A DNA stretch of 64,000 bases from Siniperca chuatsi (lineage: Eukaryota > Chordata > Actinopteri > Centrarchiformes > Sinipercidae): positions 4,856,001-4,920,000 of the forward strand of contig NC_058051.1 in assembly GCF_020085105.1 (NCBI RefSeq). Reading direction: 5' to 3'. A model generated the notes under the pieces. That model was not told where the DNA came from, searched no databases, and worked only from the letters and a program-made list of their open reading frames with translations. The stretch's first letter is position 1. Every line of letters begins with the position of its first letter. The translations under genes were made by a program, and so were the position numbers. Shown piece by piece: positions 38,601-48,200 of the stretch.

Positions 38601-41060
38601 TTGTGTTAGAGAGGATATTCATTCAAAATACAATATATATCCAGAAAAAGTGTAGCTTGATATTACAGCAAAACTATTTAAAGGATAAAAGAGTCCAATC
38701 TATAAGAATGGTTACTAACAACTTTTGAATAAGAGTCATACATATCTTGTCCTTGAGTGTCTTTGGCCGTCACAGAGAAACTGCAGGTTGCGTGAGGTTC
38801 ATGCAGCTTAACAATTACACAAAACATTGCAAATACAATCAAAACTGCATGTAACACATTAACTCACATGGTGTGTTAATTGTCTGACCTACTTGCAAGT
38901 AAATATTCCCAAAGGATTGAATGGCCCTGCACACCCTGTCACACAAGTCCATGTTCTGATAAAAATGGTAAAGGTGTAACACCAGGGATTTAGTGTTACA
39001 TTAGTGCTATTTTAAAAATGTGTATGATAGTATTTAATAGTAGTATAATTTCTAGTAAAAGTCCTGTAGTAGCATTGTTATTTAAGAGCAAAATCTATGC
39101 ACCACCCTTTAAGTCAGTTGTACACTGTACACTTTTGATATTTTGCAACTAAAGTGTCCACTGTTCAATTCTTGTTGGAATGTTAATAAAAAAATTGTCT
39201 AAATTAGTGTCAATTATCAAGCAAAATGACAGTGTGAGGATTTCTCTGTTTTATATACTTTTCTCACTTTTTCTGACATTTGATAGGCAAAACAATTAAT
39301 CTGTTAATCCAAATGATAATGAAAATAATTGTTAGTTGCAGCCCAAGTCTAAATAGTCCCCAATTTTGTCTTAAACCACTACAGAGTGTTAGTGTGAAAT
39401 TAAAATACAGGCGAACAAGGTTTTTTCCCCAGTATAATTTGTTGTGCCACATTTAAGTTTTTAAGTAAGTTGACATTTGTGGAGATGATGCTTTTATTGT
39501 GAAGTATGACTTAGACTAACTTTCTCCTAAAGCCATTTCAGGAATTACTGTGTCACCTATTGAGGTACACAGTATTTGTGACTTAGGCGTGATATTGTGC
39601 CTTAATTCACTGTGTGCATGTGTCTCCATGTCCCCTCAGGTGTGATAGTATCTACACCTACAGGAAGTACAGCGTATGCAGTGGCAGCAGGAGCGTCCAT
39701 GATCCATCCCAACGTCCCAGCCATCATGATCACCCCCATCTGCCCGCACTCGCTCTCCTTCAGACCCATTGTGGTGCCTGCCGGGGTGGAGCTCAAGGTA
39801 TTAACACTGACTGACTGAGTCTTTCAAGGAAGTGGTTTGGTTTGCACTGACATCAGAAGTCAAGGCATTAGCTAAATCTGGTGCATGTGATTTCAAAAAC
39901 ATGTTTTCTTGTTTCTCTTAAGCACGATGTCAGAATTGCCTTCTCAATTAATTTATCACATACATGCGCCACTACAACAACTGCACCTCTTAACTAGCAA
40001 TTAAGTTACATTTTGATAAATGTCCTACACATAGGATATGAATTAATTGGAGTGTGACTATATTTTGAATCAATAATTGTGTATGTTTTTCCAAAGAGTT
40101 TTACAGACTGAAACCCCAAATGATTAAAAAAAAAAAGGCCATTTTATTTTAGAGGGAAATGAAACTGACTGGTGGATATTGAATTTCAGTAAAAGTTAGT
40201 GATTTAATGAGTAAATCTCATTTCAATTGAGCTTTGAGGGCAAAAAACATGTTTACTCTCAACTGTAAAAACAAAAAAACCCCTGTGTTGTAGAATGACA
40301 AATAAATGTACCTTGAACCTTGGGACCCCTGTTCTTTGTGTGACTTTTCTGCATTGTTTGCTTGTCGTTTTTCAGATAATGCTGTCACGTGACGCCAGAA
40401 ACACAGCCTGGGTGTCATTTGATGGAAGAAAGAGACAAGAGATCTGCCACGGAGACAGGTTAGTCCACATACTGAGCTGGTCAACACACCTCAGCACATA
40501 AACTGTGAACACAAGGGCAATAAGAGCTGAGTAAATAAAGCAAAATAACTTTAACTCCCCCAGCAGCTGCCTCAACACTTACAGGCTTTGTTACATAACC
40601 TTATCACAGTCCTTAATGGGCTTGTGGCCAGGAGCGTCTCATGTGCCAGATCCAGCTTCTTCCTCAATGTAACTCATCTAGAGATAATCACCTTCCTGGT
40701 TCCTGAAATGAGCTGTCATTTAGTTATTGAAGCATACTTACTAAATATCCAGTGTTGCTTCAAAAGGAAGTCATATTACTGCATCTGATGTCAACACCTC
40801 CTCTTTTGTTTTTGGGATTGCAAATACCTGGACTTGCCTTTCTTCATTCAGCCTTTCAGCCTTTGTGACACAAAACCTTGTGATTTTTTACTTTTTCCCA
40901 TCCCTATTCCAGTATTACCATCACCACTTCCTGCTTCCCTGTTCCCTCCATCTGTTTCCGGGACCCGGTCAATGACTGGTTCGAGAGCCTGGCACAGTGT
41001 TTACACTGGAACGTGAGGAAGAAGCAGAACTACCTCAGCTCAGAGGACGAGGAGTTCTGA
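22219..41060 (+). CDS. nadk: NAD kinase (complete, 11 coding exons)
   Basis: The enzyme phosphorylates NAD at the 2' position of the adenosine ribose, using ATP, to make NADP. It resembles the cytosolic vertebrate NADK. Exons: 22219-22370, 25880-25963, 34779-34908, 35418-35526, 35647-35732, 35815-35917, 36035-36177, 38162-38261, 39640-39797, 40376-40458, 40913-41060. They total 1296 bp, 431 residues plus TGA. Key motifs are GGDGT (residues 174-178), NE (272-273) and TPTGSTAY (308-315), the standard NAD-kinase substrate-binding motifs. The N-terminus has [10 protein letters not shown] (residues 34-43), resembling the serine cluster that Akt phosphorylates in human NADK. The ATG at 22219 follows an acceptor TTTACTTGCAG and opens [19 protein letters not shown], comparable to AAYCCSACHG in human. 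An upstream in-frame ATG (22174) lies before that acceptor and is not used in this model. The tail ends SSEDEEF, shorter than the human poly-Glu tail. Confidence 0.96.
23056..23078. repeat. (TG)n microsatellite
   Basis: A pure TG run of about 11.5 units lies in nadk intron 1. Confidence 0.95.
24119..24430. mobile_element. hAT-like MITE copy (AATCGATTAATC-rich)
   Basis: It begins GAGCTAAAACAATGAATCGA and ends near ACTAACGATTAATCGAAAAA. It carries the internal words GATAATCATTTTTCAAG and GTAAACTGAATATCTTT. The copy at 52971-53653 shares these words in the same order. The family is widespread in vertebrates; I place it in hAT-like MITEs from memory. Confidence 0.55.
25880..25963 (+). CDS. nadk: nadk coding exon 2
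   Basis: It encodes Arg51 to Val78 and two bases of Met79: [18 protein letters not shown] and LQNPHAV. It matches the human [18 protein letters not shown] segment closely. The acceptor is CTCTCTTTCAG and the donor GTAAGT at 25964. It joins in frame to 34779. Confidence 0.95.
27440..27760. repeat. Interspersed repeat fragments (GATCGGTGATCGG / TATCACCCAGCCCTA)
   Basis: Direct words GATCGGTGATCGGTATCGG and CCTGATCGGAGCACCCTTA occur at 27445-27530. A tip TATCACCCAGCCCTA follows at about 27735-27750 and mirrors the fragment near 4629. Both resemble ends of fish DNA-transposon-derived repeats. Confidence 0.4.
28158..28199. repeat. Short MITE tip fragment
   Basis: TCGATCGATTAATCGATTAT followed by TTTTCAGCTCT is a fragment of the same AATCGATTAATC-type MITE seen at 24119 and 52971. 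Confidence 0.45.
30360..30692 (+). promoter_or_regulatory. nadk: Candidate internal nadk promoter / 5'UTR
   Basis: This block is more GC-rich than the surrounding intron. It has direct runs such as GAGGCTCACTCAGCCTCTCA and an AP-1-like TGACTCA near 30524. No TATA box is seen near a plausible start. It is supported mainly by its position before the candidate first exon. Confidence 0.3.
30693..30772 (+). CDS. nadk: Candidate alternative first coding exon of nadk
   Basis: Two in-frame ATGs (30693 and 30705) open a short frame, from the second reading [20 protein letters not shown] then WK. An in-frame TGA lies upstream at 30663-30665. The exon ends at a good donor, TG/GTGAGC at 30773. It leaves two bases, exactly the phase needed to join 34779 (TG+G = Trp, then [10 protein letters not shown]). 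The product would lack residues 1-79 of the main form, including the RSLSTSS cluster, but keep the whole catalytic domain. The upstream 300 bp is less AT-rich than the intron and has a TGACTCA word near 30524. It could also be chance; transcript data would settle it. Confidence 0.5.
34779..34908 (+). CDS. nadk: nadk coding exon 3
   Basis: It encodes His80 to Glu122: [19 protein letters not shown], then [18 protein letters not shown]. This is the start of the catalytic fold, with VLVIKK as its first beta strand. The acceptor is GTGTGTTCAG and the donor GTATGA. Confidence 0.95.
35418..35526 (+). CDS. nadk: nadk coding exon 4
   Basis: It encodes Val123 to Glu158 plus one base of Asp159, [18 protein letters not shown] through KKFCTFRE. 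The acceptor is GTGTTGTAG and the donor GTGAAG. A TA microsatellite starts 45 bp beyond it. Confidence 0.95.
35571..35601. repeat. (TA)n microsatellite
   Basis: An uninterrupted TA run of about 31 bp lies in a 120-bp nadk intron, ending 45 bp before the acceptor of the exon that encodes GGDGT. Confidence 0.95.
35647..35732 (+). CDS. nadk: nadk coding exon 5 (GGDGT motif)
   Basis: It encodes Asp159 to Gln187 with the kinase signature [15 protein letters not shown]. The acceptor is ATTTCTCAG and the donor GTATTC. GGDGT is the glycine-rich motif conserved across NAD kinases. Confidence 0.96.
35815..35917 (+). CDS. nadk: nadk coding exon 6
   Basis: It encodes Glu188 to Glu221 and one base of Gly222: [20 protein letters not shown], then [25 protein letters not shown] is a conserved NAD-kinase strand-turn. 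The acceptor is TATTTGTAG and the donor GTACTG. Confidence 0.95.
36035..36177 (+). CDS. nadk: nadk coding exon 7
   Basis: It encodes Gly222 to Gln269. [12 protein letters not shown] leads into a variable loop and then RKAMQYQ. The loop is shorter than the human one and differs in sequence, which is normal for this region. The donor is GTACCG. Confidence 0.93.
36725..38057 (+). mobile_element. Harbinger-like DNA transposon, non-autonomous
   Basis: The left end GGCCTATATTACGAAGCAAG and the right end read inward, GGCCTACACTACGAAGCAGG, are inverted repeats with three mismatches in 20. The left part encodes a short Myb-like piece near 36990-37070 ([16 protein letters not shown]). An AAT microsatellite lies inside at 37141-37175. 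The element at 52097-52614 shares end and subterminal words (CTGGCTTCACT, CTGGTTATCAACT). I assign PIF/Harbinger from the end style, without seeing a transposase. Confidence 0.65.
37141..37175. repeat. (ATA/AAT)n microsatellite
   Basis: A trinucleotide AAT-type run inside the Harbinger-like element. Confidence 0.93.
38162..38261 (+). CDS. nadk: nadk coding exon 8
   Basis: It encodes Val270 to Asp302 plus one base of Gly303. [20 protein letters not shown] holds the conserved NE pair. The acceptor is TGTGTTTCAG and the donor GTGAGT. A transposable element ends 104 bp before it. Confidence 0.95.
38262..39639 (+). other. nadk intron 8, one MITE fragment
   Basis: Ordinary intron sequence, except for a hAT-like MITE tip at 39268-39342. 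Confidence 0.75.
39268..39342. repeat. hAT-like MITE end fragment
   Basis: TTCTGACATTTGATAGGCAA and GATAATGAAAATAATTGTTA, then GTTGCAGCCC, match the right end of the MITE family seen at 52971-53653. Confidence 0.5.
39640..39797 (+). CDS. nadk: nadk coding exon 9 (TPTGSTAY motif)
   Basis: It encodes Gly303 to Lys355, with [20 protein letters not shown] and then [28 protein letters not shown] is the substrate-binding motif of NAD kinases. The acceptor is TCCCCTCAG and the donor GTATTA. Confidence 0.96.
40376..40458 (+). CDS. nadk: nadk coding exon 10
   Basis: It encodes Ile356 to Asp382 and two bases of Ser383: [20 protein letters not shown], then QEICHGD. The acceptor is CGTTTTTCAG and the donor GTTAGT. 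Confidence 0.95.
40913..41060 (+). CDS. nadk: nadk last coding exon
   Basis: It encodes Ser383 to Phe431 and TGA at 41058-41060. The sequence [20 protein letters not shown], then [13 protein letters not shown], matches the human C-terminus until a short acidic tail. The acceptor is CCCTATTCCAG. Confidence 0.95.
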
Positions 41061-41342
41061 GGCCCTTTTCCACGATCTTAAAGGTCTTCTCGAAGGTCTC
41101 CAGGACTCCTAAGTCTTTGTTTTAGCTTGACCGTGCTCTGTGCCGTTTTTTGTTTTTTTATGGATGGAAGGACTCACCAAACTCCATTAAAAAAAAAAAA
41201 TAAAAAAAAATAAAAAAGAGAAAAAAAAGTCTGTTAAAATAATGTTGCCTTTCATATGTATTAAAATTATTCCATAGAATACTGTGGTACATTAACAAGT
41301 AATGGGCCAAACAGCCCCTCTGCTGATGTTTTATTCTGGTGG

Positions 41343-41348
41343 AATAAA
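41343..41348 (+). terminator. nadk: Candidate nadk polyadenylation signal (proximal)
   Basis: AATAAA lies 283 bp after the nadk stop codon and is followed by TGTGTGAGAATAAA. Confidence 0.45.
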
Positions 41349-43865
41349 TGTGTGAGAATAAAAGGCAAACTATGAAACCCCAAAGTGTTCAATTACATAA
41401 CACTCTACTTTTATTTAGCTCAACAAGGATACTACCTACCAGCTAGTTGGCTGGGTTGGCTTGTAAGCTTTGATTATTACTCACCATTAGAATGAAAAGC
41501 CAGCGTGAAACGGCAGCAGCTAGCTGATTAATTCAGAGTTATCTTGGCAGGAAGAGAGTGTATTTATCTGTAATCTTTAGTTGTTTTAGACAACAAGAGC
41601 TAGTTAGCTAGCTGTTAGCTAATAGCAGTTGTTGAGTCTGCTGAGACGCTGGAGACATGTGATTGGCTGATAGGTGAGGAGGCAGAGACTGGTGACAACT
41701 ACACTTCTGAAAAGTGACATTTTGAAATAAAGTGTAATTAAGAAAAATGCTAATATGACATAAAAAAGACTTTTGAAAAGGGAATTTTGAAATAAGTATG
41801 TCTATAATAAAACAAAAAATGACAAACAAAACTTGGTTACTATGAAAATAAAAAATAATGAAATAGCATTTCATATAATTTAGTTGAGTTTCAATATTTT
41901 GTAAAATTATTTCACAATTTGTTGGACACTTTGGGGCTCCAAGAAATCTGATCGTTGAGCCTAATCAAACTCACTCATGCTACTCAGAGAACAGGGAACA
42001 CACCCATAGTAACCTATCTAAGTTTGTAAGTTAGAAGTATGCAGCATTAATGAGGACTCTGTAAAATTCCCCAGAATATATTATGTCATGTTCTAATGTG
42101 TAAGTATGTTAAAATGGTGGATTTTTTAATGGAGTTTGGCCCCACTATTGGTCGGGGATTATCCCTGTGTTTTCTTTCTGTATGCTGTGAAAACTGGCCT
42201 TTTGAAGTCAAAATGCAGTTTGTAGAGAAAGTTTTTTGACTAGTAATCAAAAGGAAATGCACGGCTTAGGGTGACCTTGTACTAAAACACACAAGGTCAG
42301 TTGTGGATGGCAGTTATTGCAATACTCTTGATGGGTGTTATCAGGTCTGTTCTAGCACTTTTTAAATCCTTAAGACAGATGGCAGGGACACATATTCTAC
42401 TTTATAAACAACAAACGCTAGTTCTCTCAGTAGAGGTAGGTTGCACAGGTTGCACTTCTCTGGAAAAAAAAAAATCTGTTAAATCAAACTTTCCAGATTT
42501 CTGTTAATCTAATCAGAAAAAACTGATGTAATGCCATCAATGAATGACAAATGTTGTTTTACACAGGTGCACCCTGGGGAATGGCAGATTTACAGTACAT
42601 CTACTTGACAATAGTGGCCCAACTGTACATACTGTGCCTTAAACACTGGTATCAATGTATAGAAATATTATTTTTCAAGGTTTACATCACAGAATTTTTT
42701 AAATCACAAACTTGCACAGATTTGTAATTTGTGCATTTTCATTACCACATGTTGACAGTTGTCTTTGCTGCCTGCAGCACATGACACTTGATTGATTGAT
42801 TCATGTAATTATGTAGTATGTTCCATAGTGTCACTGTTCTGCAGTCATGTAGTTAATGCGTTGGATGACATATCAAGAATGTGAGCAGGTGGAATTCATT
42901 CCAGGCAAAGAGACAACAGTTCAGATGTCTTCAGTGTCTTTTTAACGGTTGTTTTTTAAAATCTCCTCCAAGCCATAGCTGAACTCTGTGTAGGTTTTGT
43001 AGACCAATATCTGTGGGCTGTGGGTGATTTAATGGTCTGTGTGAGTATGTTGAAGAATTTAATTATTTCAGATTTTGGTGCATCCCTTCTTATCAGTTTG
43101 CTTCAAGTCTGTCACTGCACAGTCTTGGCTGAATACTTTAAGGTGGCCTACCTTAATGTCTAGATGTTAATATTTACATTGTGAATTGGCTCAACAAATT
43201 GTGTCTTGGTGAAGAACAGTGGTGACACCTGTTGTAACTCAAGTGGTCCAACTGAGCTCTAAAAGGCAATCATTCCTTTAACTCTGAGTGTGTAAATATT
43301 TATGTGATGCCTGAATAGGATGTATTTTGTAAAGTATATATGTTTATTAACCGGTTTACAATGTATCATTGCTGAAAATAAATCTATTTGGTACTTTTTT
43401 ACATTAATAAGTTCTTCAGTTGTTAATTCTTTTTGTTGATGAAGAAAAAAGTCTGTTTTAGCAGTTCTGATTCTCAAATTTTTTCAACAGTTTTGATGAG
43501 AAGTACTTGTAGTACCGTGGAAGTACAGTTAAGTACTTGCACATTCAAATAGAGCCAAAGCTTATTCAAAATGCATTCCCAGAAAACTTGAATAGTCTAA
43601 TTTTCAGGTGAAATTCTTTCATCCATGTGTCGAAACAGATACTGGCAACCGATATAAGTTTGTTTCAGATGTTGGTCTGAACTGTTTAGTCCCAGTAAAC
43701 CCCAGTTCTACAAAAAGCCCAGGCTTTGACTTGAACTGTCAACTCTTGTCTTAAAAGTGCTTTTCACTTTTGTAACTGTGAGAGCCTCTAACTCTGACTT
43801 TTGTATCGGTAAGTTTGTTAATGTTTCTAATATGAATCCTGTTATTTTGTTTTCCAGAGCACTTT

Positions 43866-43871
43866 AATAAA
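43866..43871 (+). terminator. nadk: Candidate nadk polyadenylation signal (distal)
   Basis: AATAAA is followed by a GT-rich stretch (CGTGTATCCTCTTGTTTG). Another AATAAA lies at 43377-43382. Use of a distal site would give a 3'UTR of about 2.8 kb. Confidence 0.35.
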
Positions 43872-43998
43872 CAGAGAGAAAATTTAACCAGGAAACGTGT
43901 ATCCTCTTGTTTGATCGACGTGCTTCACTCCTGAAACCAGTCATGCAATTTGTTAGCGTTATCCACTACGTTGAGGAAAAGTTAAAAAATATAAAATA

Positions 43999-44083
43999 GA
44001 AGTTATTAGGATGTAACTCCAGTTCTATGGGTATGTGCACAGGGAAGCCTGTCATAGAACTTGAGTTACATCCTAATAACTTC
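43999..44083. repeat. Near-perfect 31-bp inverted repeat between convergent genes
   Basis: The arms are 43999-44029 and 44053-44083, with a 23-bp loop. The left arm starts GAAGTTATTAGGATGTAAC, and the right arm is its reverse complement with one mismatch. The pairing extends outward with one indel. I have a faint memory of related words in fish repeats, so it may be a MITE. Confidence 0.9.
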
Positions 44084-44137
44084 ATTTTCACTCTTCTTAT
44101 TGAGCAACAAATCAAAACATCAATCCTGTTTTGATAT

Positions 44138-44143
44138 TTTATT
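44138..44143 (-). terminator. Candidate polyadenylation signal for the minus-strand gene
   Basis: AATAAA on the minus strand lies about 0.9 kb past the stop codon of the membrane-protein gene. It is chosen only by position, and other sites are possible. Confidence 0.25.
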
Positions 44144-45048
44144 AAAAACTTTGAATGAAAAAACACTTAAGTGCATTAAAGGTGCTGCAGAAAGTTAAGT
44201 AAAAATATTCCATTGTTGAAGAAGTAGTCTATAGACAATGAAGATAACAAGATTTAAGTTAGACAATTCTTATTTATAAAAGCAAACTAAAGTCAATGTA
44301 ATTTACAGGAAGGAAACAAAAAAAAGACCTTTTAAGATAAAAGCTCCTAAAAGATGTTGGCCACTTAAAAAAAAATTTGGCATGTACACATAGAGCCTAC
44401 GAACACCAATGGATTTAAATATTACAATGCATATAACAGTAAAAAATAACATTTTAAACCATTATGAATCCAATCTTCAAGACATTTGATGTAGTACAAA
44501 AATGTTTGAGTGCAGTTGTGAAACTTTTCATACTGTTGATAGGCACACTGACAAAGAAGTGTTAGCTAAAATAAAATCTATACAGTAAACAGCACATTAG
44601 GCAAAAAAAAGGTTCTCAGCTGACTGATCATTTTGGTGGAGTTAATGTAGAATAGAAATATGAGCTCTGTGGTCAGCACCACTGTGCTAAGGCCCTGTGT
44701 TAGGCCCTCAGCATGCAGCTGTGTCCTTGGTCCATGACCACTGGATGTTTTATCACTTGCTGGGTGCAAACACTGCCGGAAAAAATGTAAGGTTAACAGC
44801 AACATTTTGGTATTCTGCCGCTTTCTAGCCAACATAAACACGCTTAAGGTCAGTACAGTCAGGAAAACTCAGGTTTCTCAGAATCGGGGACCTGATCAAG
44901 ACAACATAAAGAGGGAAGTGGTTCAGGATATTTAGAAATCTGCAAAGAGATACTGATTAGTTAATATTCCCATAATGTAGCGTTTGTTTTGTCTTCTGCT
45001 CAGAGGAGCATTTGAAGGACTGAAACCAAGAAAAGAAAAGCAGTGACA

Positions 45049-45213
45049 TTAGACATTATACTCACTCCTCTCCCTCAGGCCTTGGCCGAAGCTGTGCACC
45101 AGTCTGATGAGGCCCCAGAATAAAACCACTTTAATCACCACTGAAATCAAAGCTCCAGTGACAGCAGCTGCCTCCAGGGTGTATATGTTGTCCTGGAACC
45201 ATTTCATTACCAC
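45049..45213 (-). CDS. Membrane-protein gene, exon 8 (stop)
   Basis: It encodes residues 311-364 and TAA (45051-45049): VVMKWFQDNIYTLEAAAVTG, then TM8 and the tail HSFGQGLRERSEYNV. The acceptor is TTTAATTGCAG. Confidence 0.87.
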   Translation of the reverse strand: MVMKWFQDNIYTLEAAAVTGALISVVIKVVLFWGLIRLVHSFGQGLRERSEYNV

Positions 45214-48200
45214 CTGCAATTAAAGCAAACCACTGTTTTCCTAGAGGAATCAATTTCTGAATGTCATCAAAATGTGTGCACAAATTATATACTGTACATG
45301 CAATGTCATACTCATATGACAGAGACCAATACTTGAATGAACTGTGCTTTAGTGGAGTGGATCTTTTTAAGTTTTTCAGATGTCTCTTAAAATGAAAACA
45401 CTGCAATGCTGCCCATGTTGCCTGTTTTGTGTTTTAGTAGTAGTATTTTAAAATGGTGAAAAGTCACTAAGTACATTCAAGTACTGTACTTAATTACATT
45501 TTTGAGGTACTTGTCTATTTCTATTATATATCACTTTATACTTCTACTCTAGTATATTTTAGAGGAAATTATTGTACTTTACTCCACTACATTTACATGT
45601 TACTGTTAAGTTACTAGATACTTTGCTGATTACACTAAGCTCATAGTACTTCTGATAATATTTGATACCACTCCCATGTTTGCACAGTAAATATGGAGCC
45701 ACAGATAAGAGAAGATACATTTTATTGTCCCCTTGGGGAAACTTTTCTCCACTATTTTGACTCAATCCCACATATACCATCCTGCTGCTGTAAATACTCA
45801 CTAAATCATCAAATGTGTATTAATCCTTGGCTGAAAATAGTCCCCAACAAATGCTCTATTCACTCCTATTTGAGTAACGTTTGCTAAAAACTACAGTGCT
45901 CAGCTAACTAATTTAATTGTATGTGGTTTGGGAAAAGCCTCTTGAAATGAACAAATGTCTTGAGGAATGACCAGACGATGAGCACTACAATGGGAAAGCC
46001 ACTCCTGCATAAATGACAACAGACTGAGTCGTGCATGGATCAGTATTTGTAAAAGCCAGTCCAATTCATAAAGCATCCAGTACTCATATAGATTCAGAGA
46101 TATTTAAATACTCATTGTCAGCTCACCGTGTACAACAGATAAACAAAGAAAGCCAGTTGAGGAAGGTTCTGCATCATGAAGACCCAAACTAAGACCTTGG
46201 CTTCCTTTAAAACCTGAAAAACAACAAGTAGGTACAACCACTCACTGCTTTTGAATTTTTCCATGTGTGCTCTTGTTTAGAATGATATGAAAGCAAATTA
46301 GGGTCGTTAATATTTTGAGCTTGTGAAATAATGTTCACAAATAATTTCACAGCCGGCATCACCTTTTGTGTGCATGTGAAAAGAATTTGCACGCACGTAT
46401 GTGCGTATATGTAATAAACATATATACTTTTCACACTGAATGTGTGACTTTGTAAAACAGTTTTGCAGCTGTAGAAATATTTTGTGTATGTGTAATATGT
46501 AAAATATGTGCAGGAATATTTTCAACAGTGAGGTTTCACACAGTGTGAGTGTGTAAGTATCTTTGTATGCGACACTGACGTTACAAGCTACAAGCACAAA
46601 TTTTGGCCCTGTTTTAACGCCTGTGCTGACTAGCCAATCAGCACGTTGCCCACTGACCATCCAATCAAAGGAAATCAAACTGTCCAGTAAAGTTTTACAT
46701 TGAAATTAACTGGATATATCAAGACAGCTGTGCGTGCATCCTGGAGTTACTTAATTTGCATATTAGCTAATGTCTTAGCTAGCTACAGTCTGTTGGCTAA
46801 CGTTTGTTGTTGCGCCGTTTGAACAAGTTAATATTAAGGAAAGTAAGGCTATTATTTAACAGGTGCTTCAAGACATAATGCTGCGGGCATTTAATGTGAG
46901 AAAGAAGGTAGTTAGCTAAAGGTTGAGAAGGTTCGGTTTGCAATCCAACTTGTACATGTTCACGTCAGCTGGAAAATAACAGTAGTAACAGTAGTAGGCT
47001 AATAATACAATCTTCAAATCTAAAAGGGGGCAGTAGTGACCTGTCAATACAGCAAAATATGCTCAGTGATGTGTTTTTTATGATGGGAGAACATTTGTTT
47101 CATCTGTCATACACCTCTTTCATGAGCTGCTACATTTCTTTAATACCAAATACACAGGAGCAGAACTCCTTAATAGAGAGAGCTGTTCGCAGCTTTGTGG
47201 GCATCTTGTCAAGTGCACGGCCAAAAATTCAAGTTTCAAGTGTGCCACAAGCTCACAAGCAGTCAGCCATAACAGCAACCCGAGGAGACATGCAAGGGTA
47301 CGATATGACAGGCATAAGTATGATTATTATAGTATAATAATGTATTTGTTGGCTCATTATTGTTACTCAATGTAACTTTGAACATGTACAAGGCAGGAAC
47401 GCACACCAAGATTAGTGAGGTGCCGACTCCAGAGGATTGTGTAAAAACAAACGACAGAATGGGGGTCGCACACTCGCGCTCCGATCAGCATGATGACTTT
47501 GAATCAGAGCTGTACACATGTACAAATTATATATCTGTGTGCACAAAACGTTTTCACAAAGTCACACATTCAGATACGTGCATGCAAGTTCTTTTCACAC
47601 GCGCACAAAAGGTGATACACAACTGCAGGCTCATTTCATAAGCTCAGAATATTAATGGCCCGAATTTGCTTCCATAGAATGCATCTTGCATGATATTTTC
47701 TCATTAGTTTATGGTCTCTTTGTTCGACGAGAAGTTTTACACGCGAAGACGATGGATAAAGAGGACTCACTGCAACAGCCCCGACAGCAGCGGTCACGCA
47801 GGCCCACACCACTCCGACGCCCAGGATGATGCTGTTGGGAGCAGACATGGCCGAGTCCGATGTCGTGATCAGGATACACAGACACAGCTGAAACACATCA
47901 GCGACACATCGTTAATGAAGTCAGGAGCTCACTCAAAGACATTTCAGTTAGTTTCTGTCCTCTTGTTTTAAAATCACACACTGCGTTCAACAAACACATG
48001 AGGAGAAATGTGTTGCAGAAGAGGCAAAGAGACCAGTTCCTCCAACAACAGCGGCATCAACTGACTTGAAATGAACGCAACCATAAAATCTTCTCAGTGT
48101 GGGACATTACATCTGACTCAACCAGAAAAACTTGCTCTCTTGCTGTTCTCATCTGCCATCATAGTTTTTACTCTCTCCATGTTCATAACAAATCAAATCA

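Larger units (their letters stand above)
41061..45048. other. Convergent region between nadk and the membrane-protein gene
   Basis: The 3' ends of nadk (+) and the minus-strand gene face each other here. It holds an A-rich tract (about 41186-41229), several AATAAA signals and the hairpin at 43999-44083. Open frames are short and unmatched. The region is probably 3'UTRs plus a small gap. Confidence 0.65.

Noticed and set aside
46307..46678. 123-codon minus-strand open frame
   Set aside because: It lies in the arm of the TTAA-flanked element and matches no protein.
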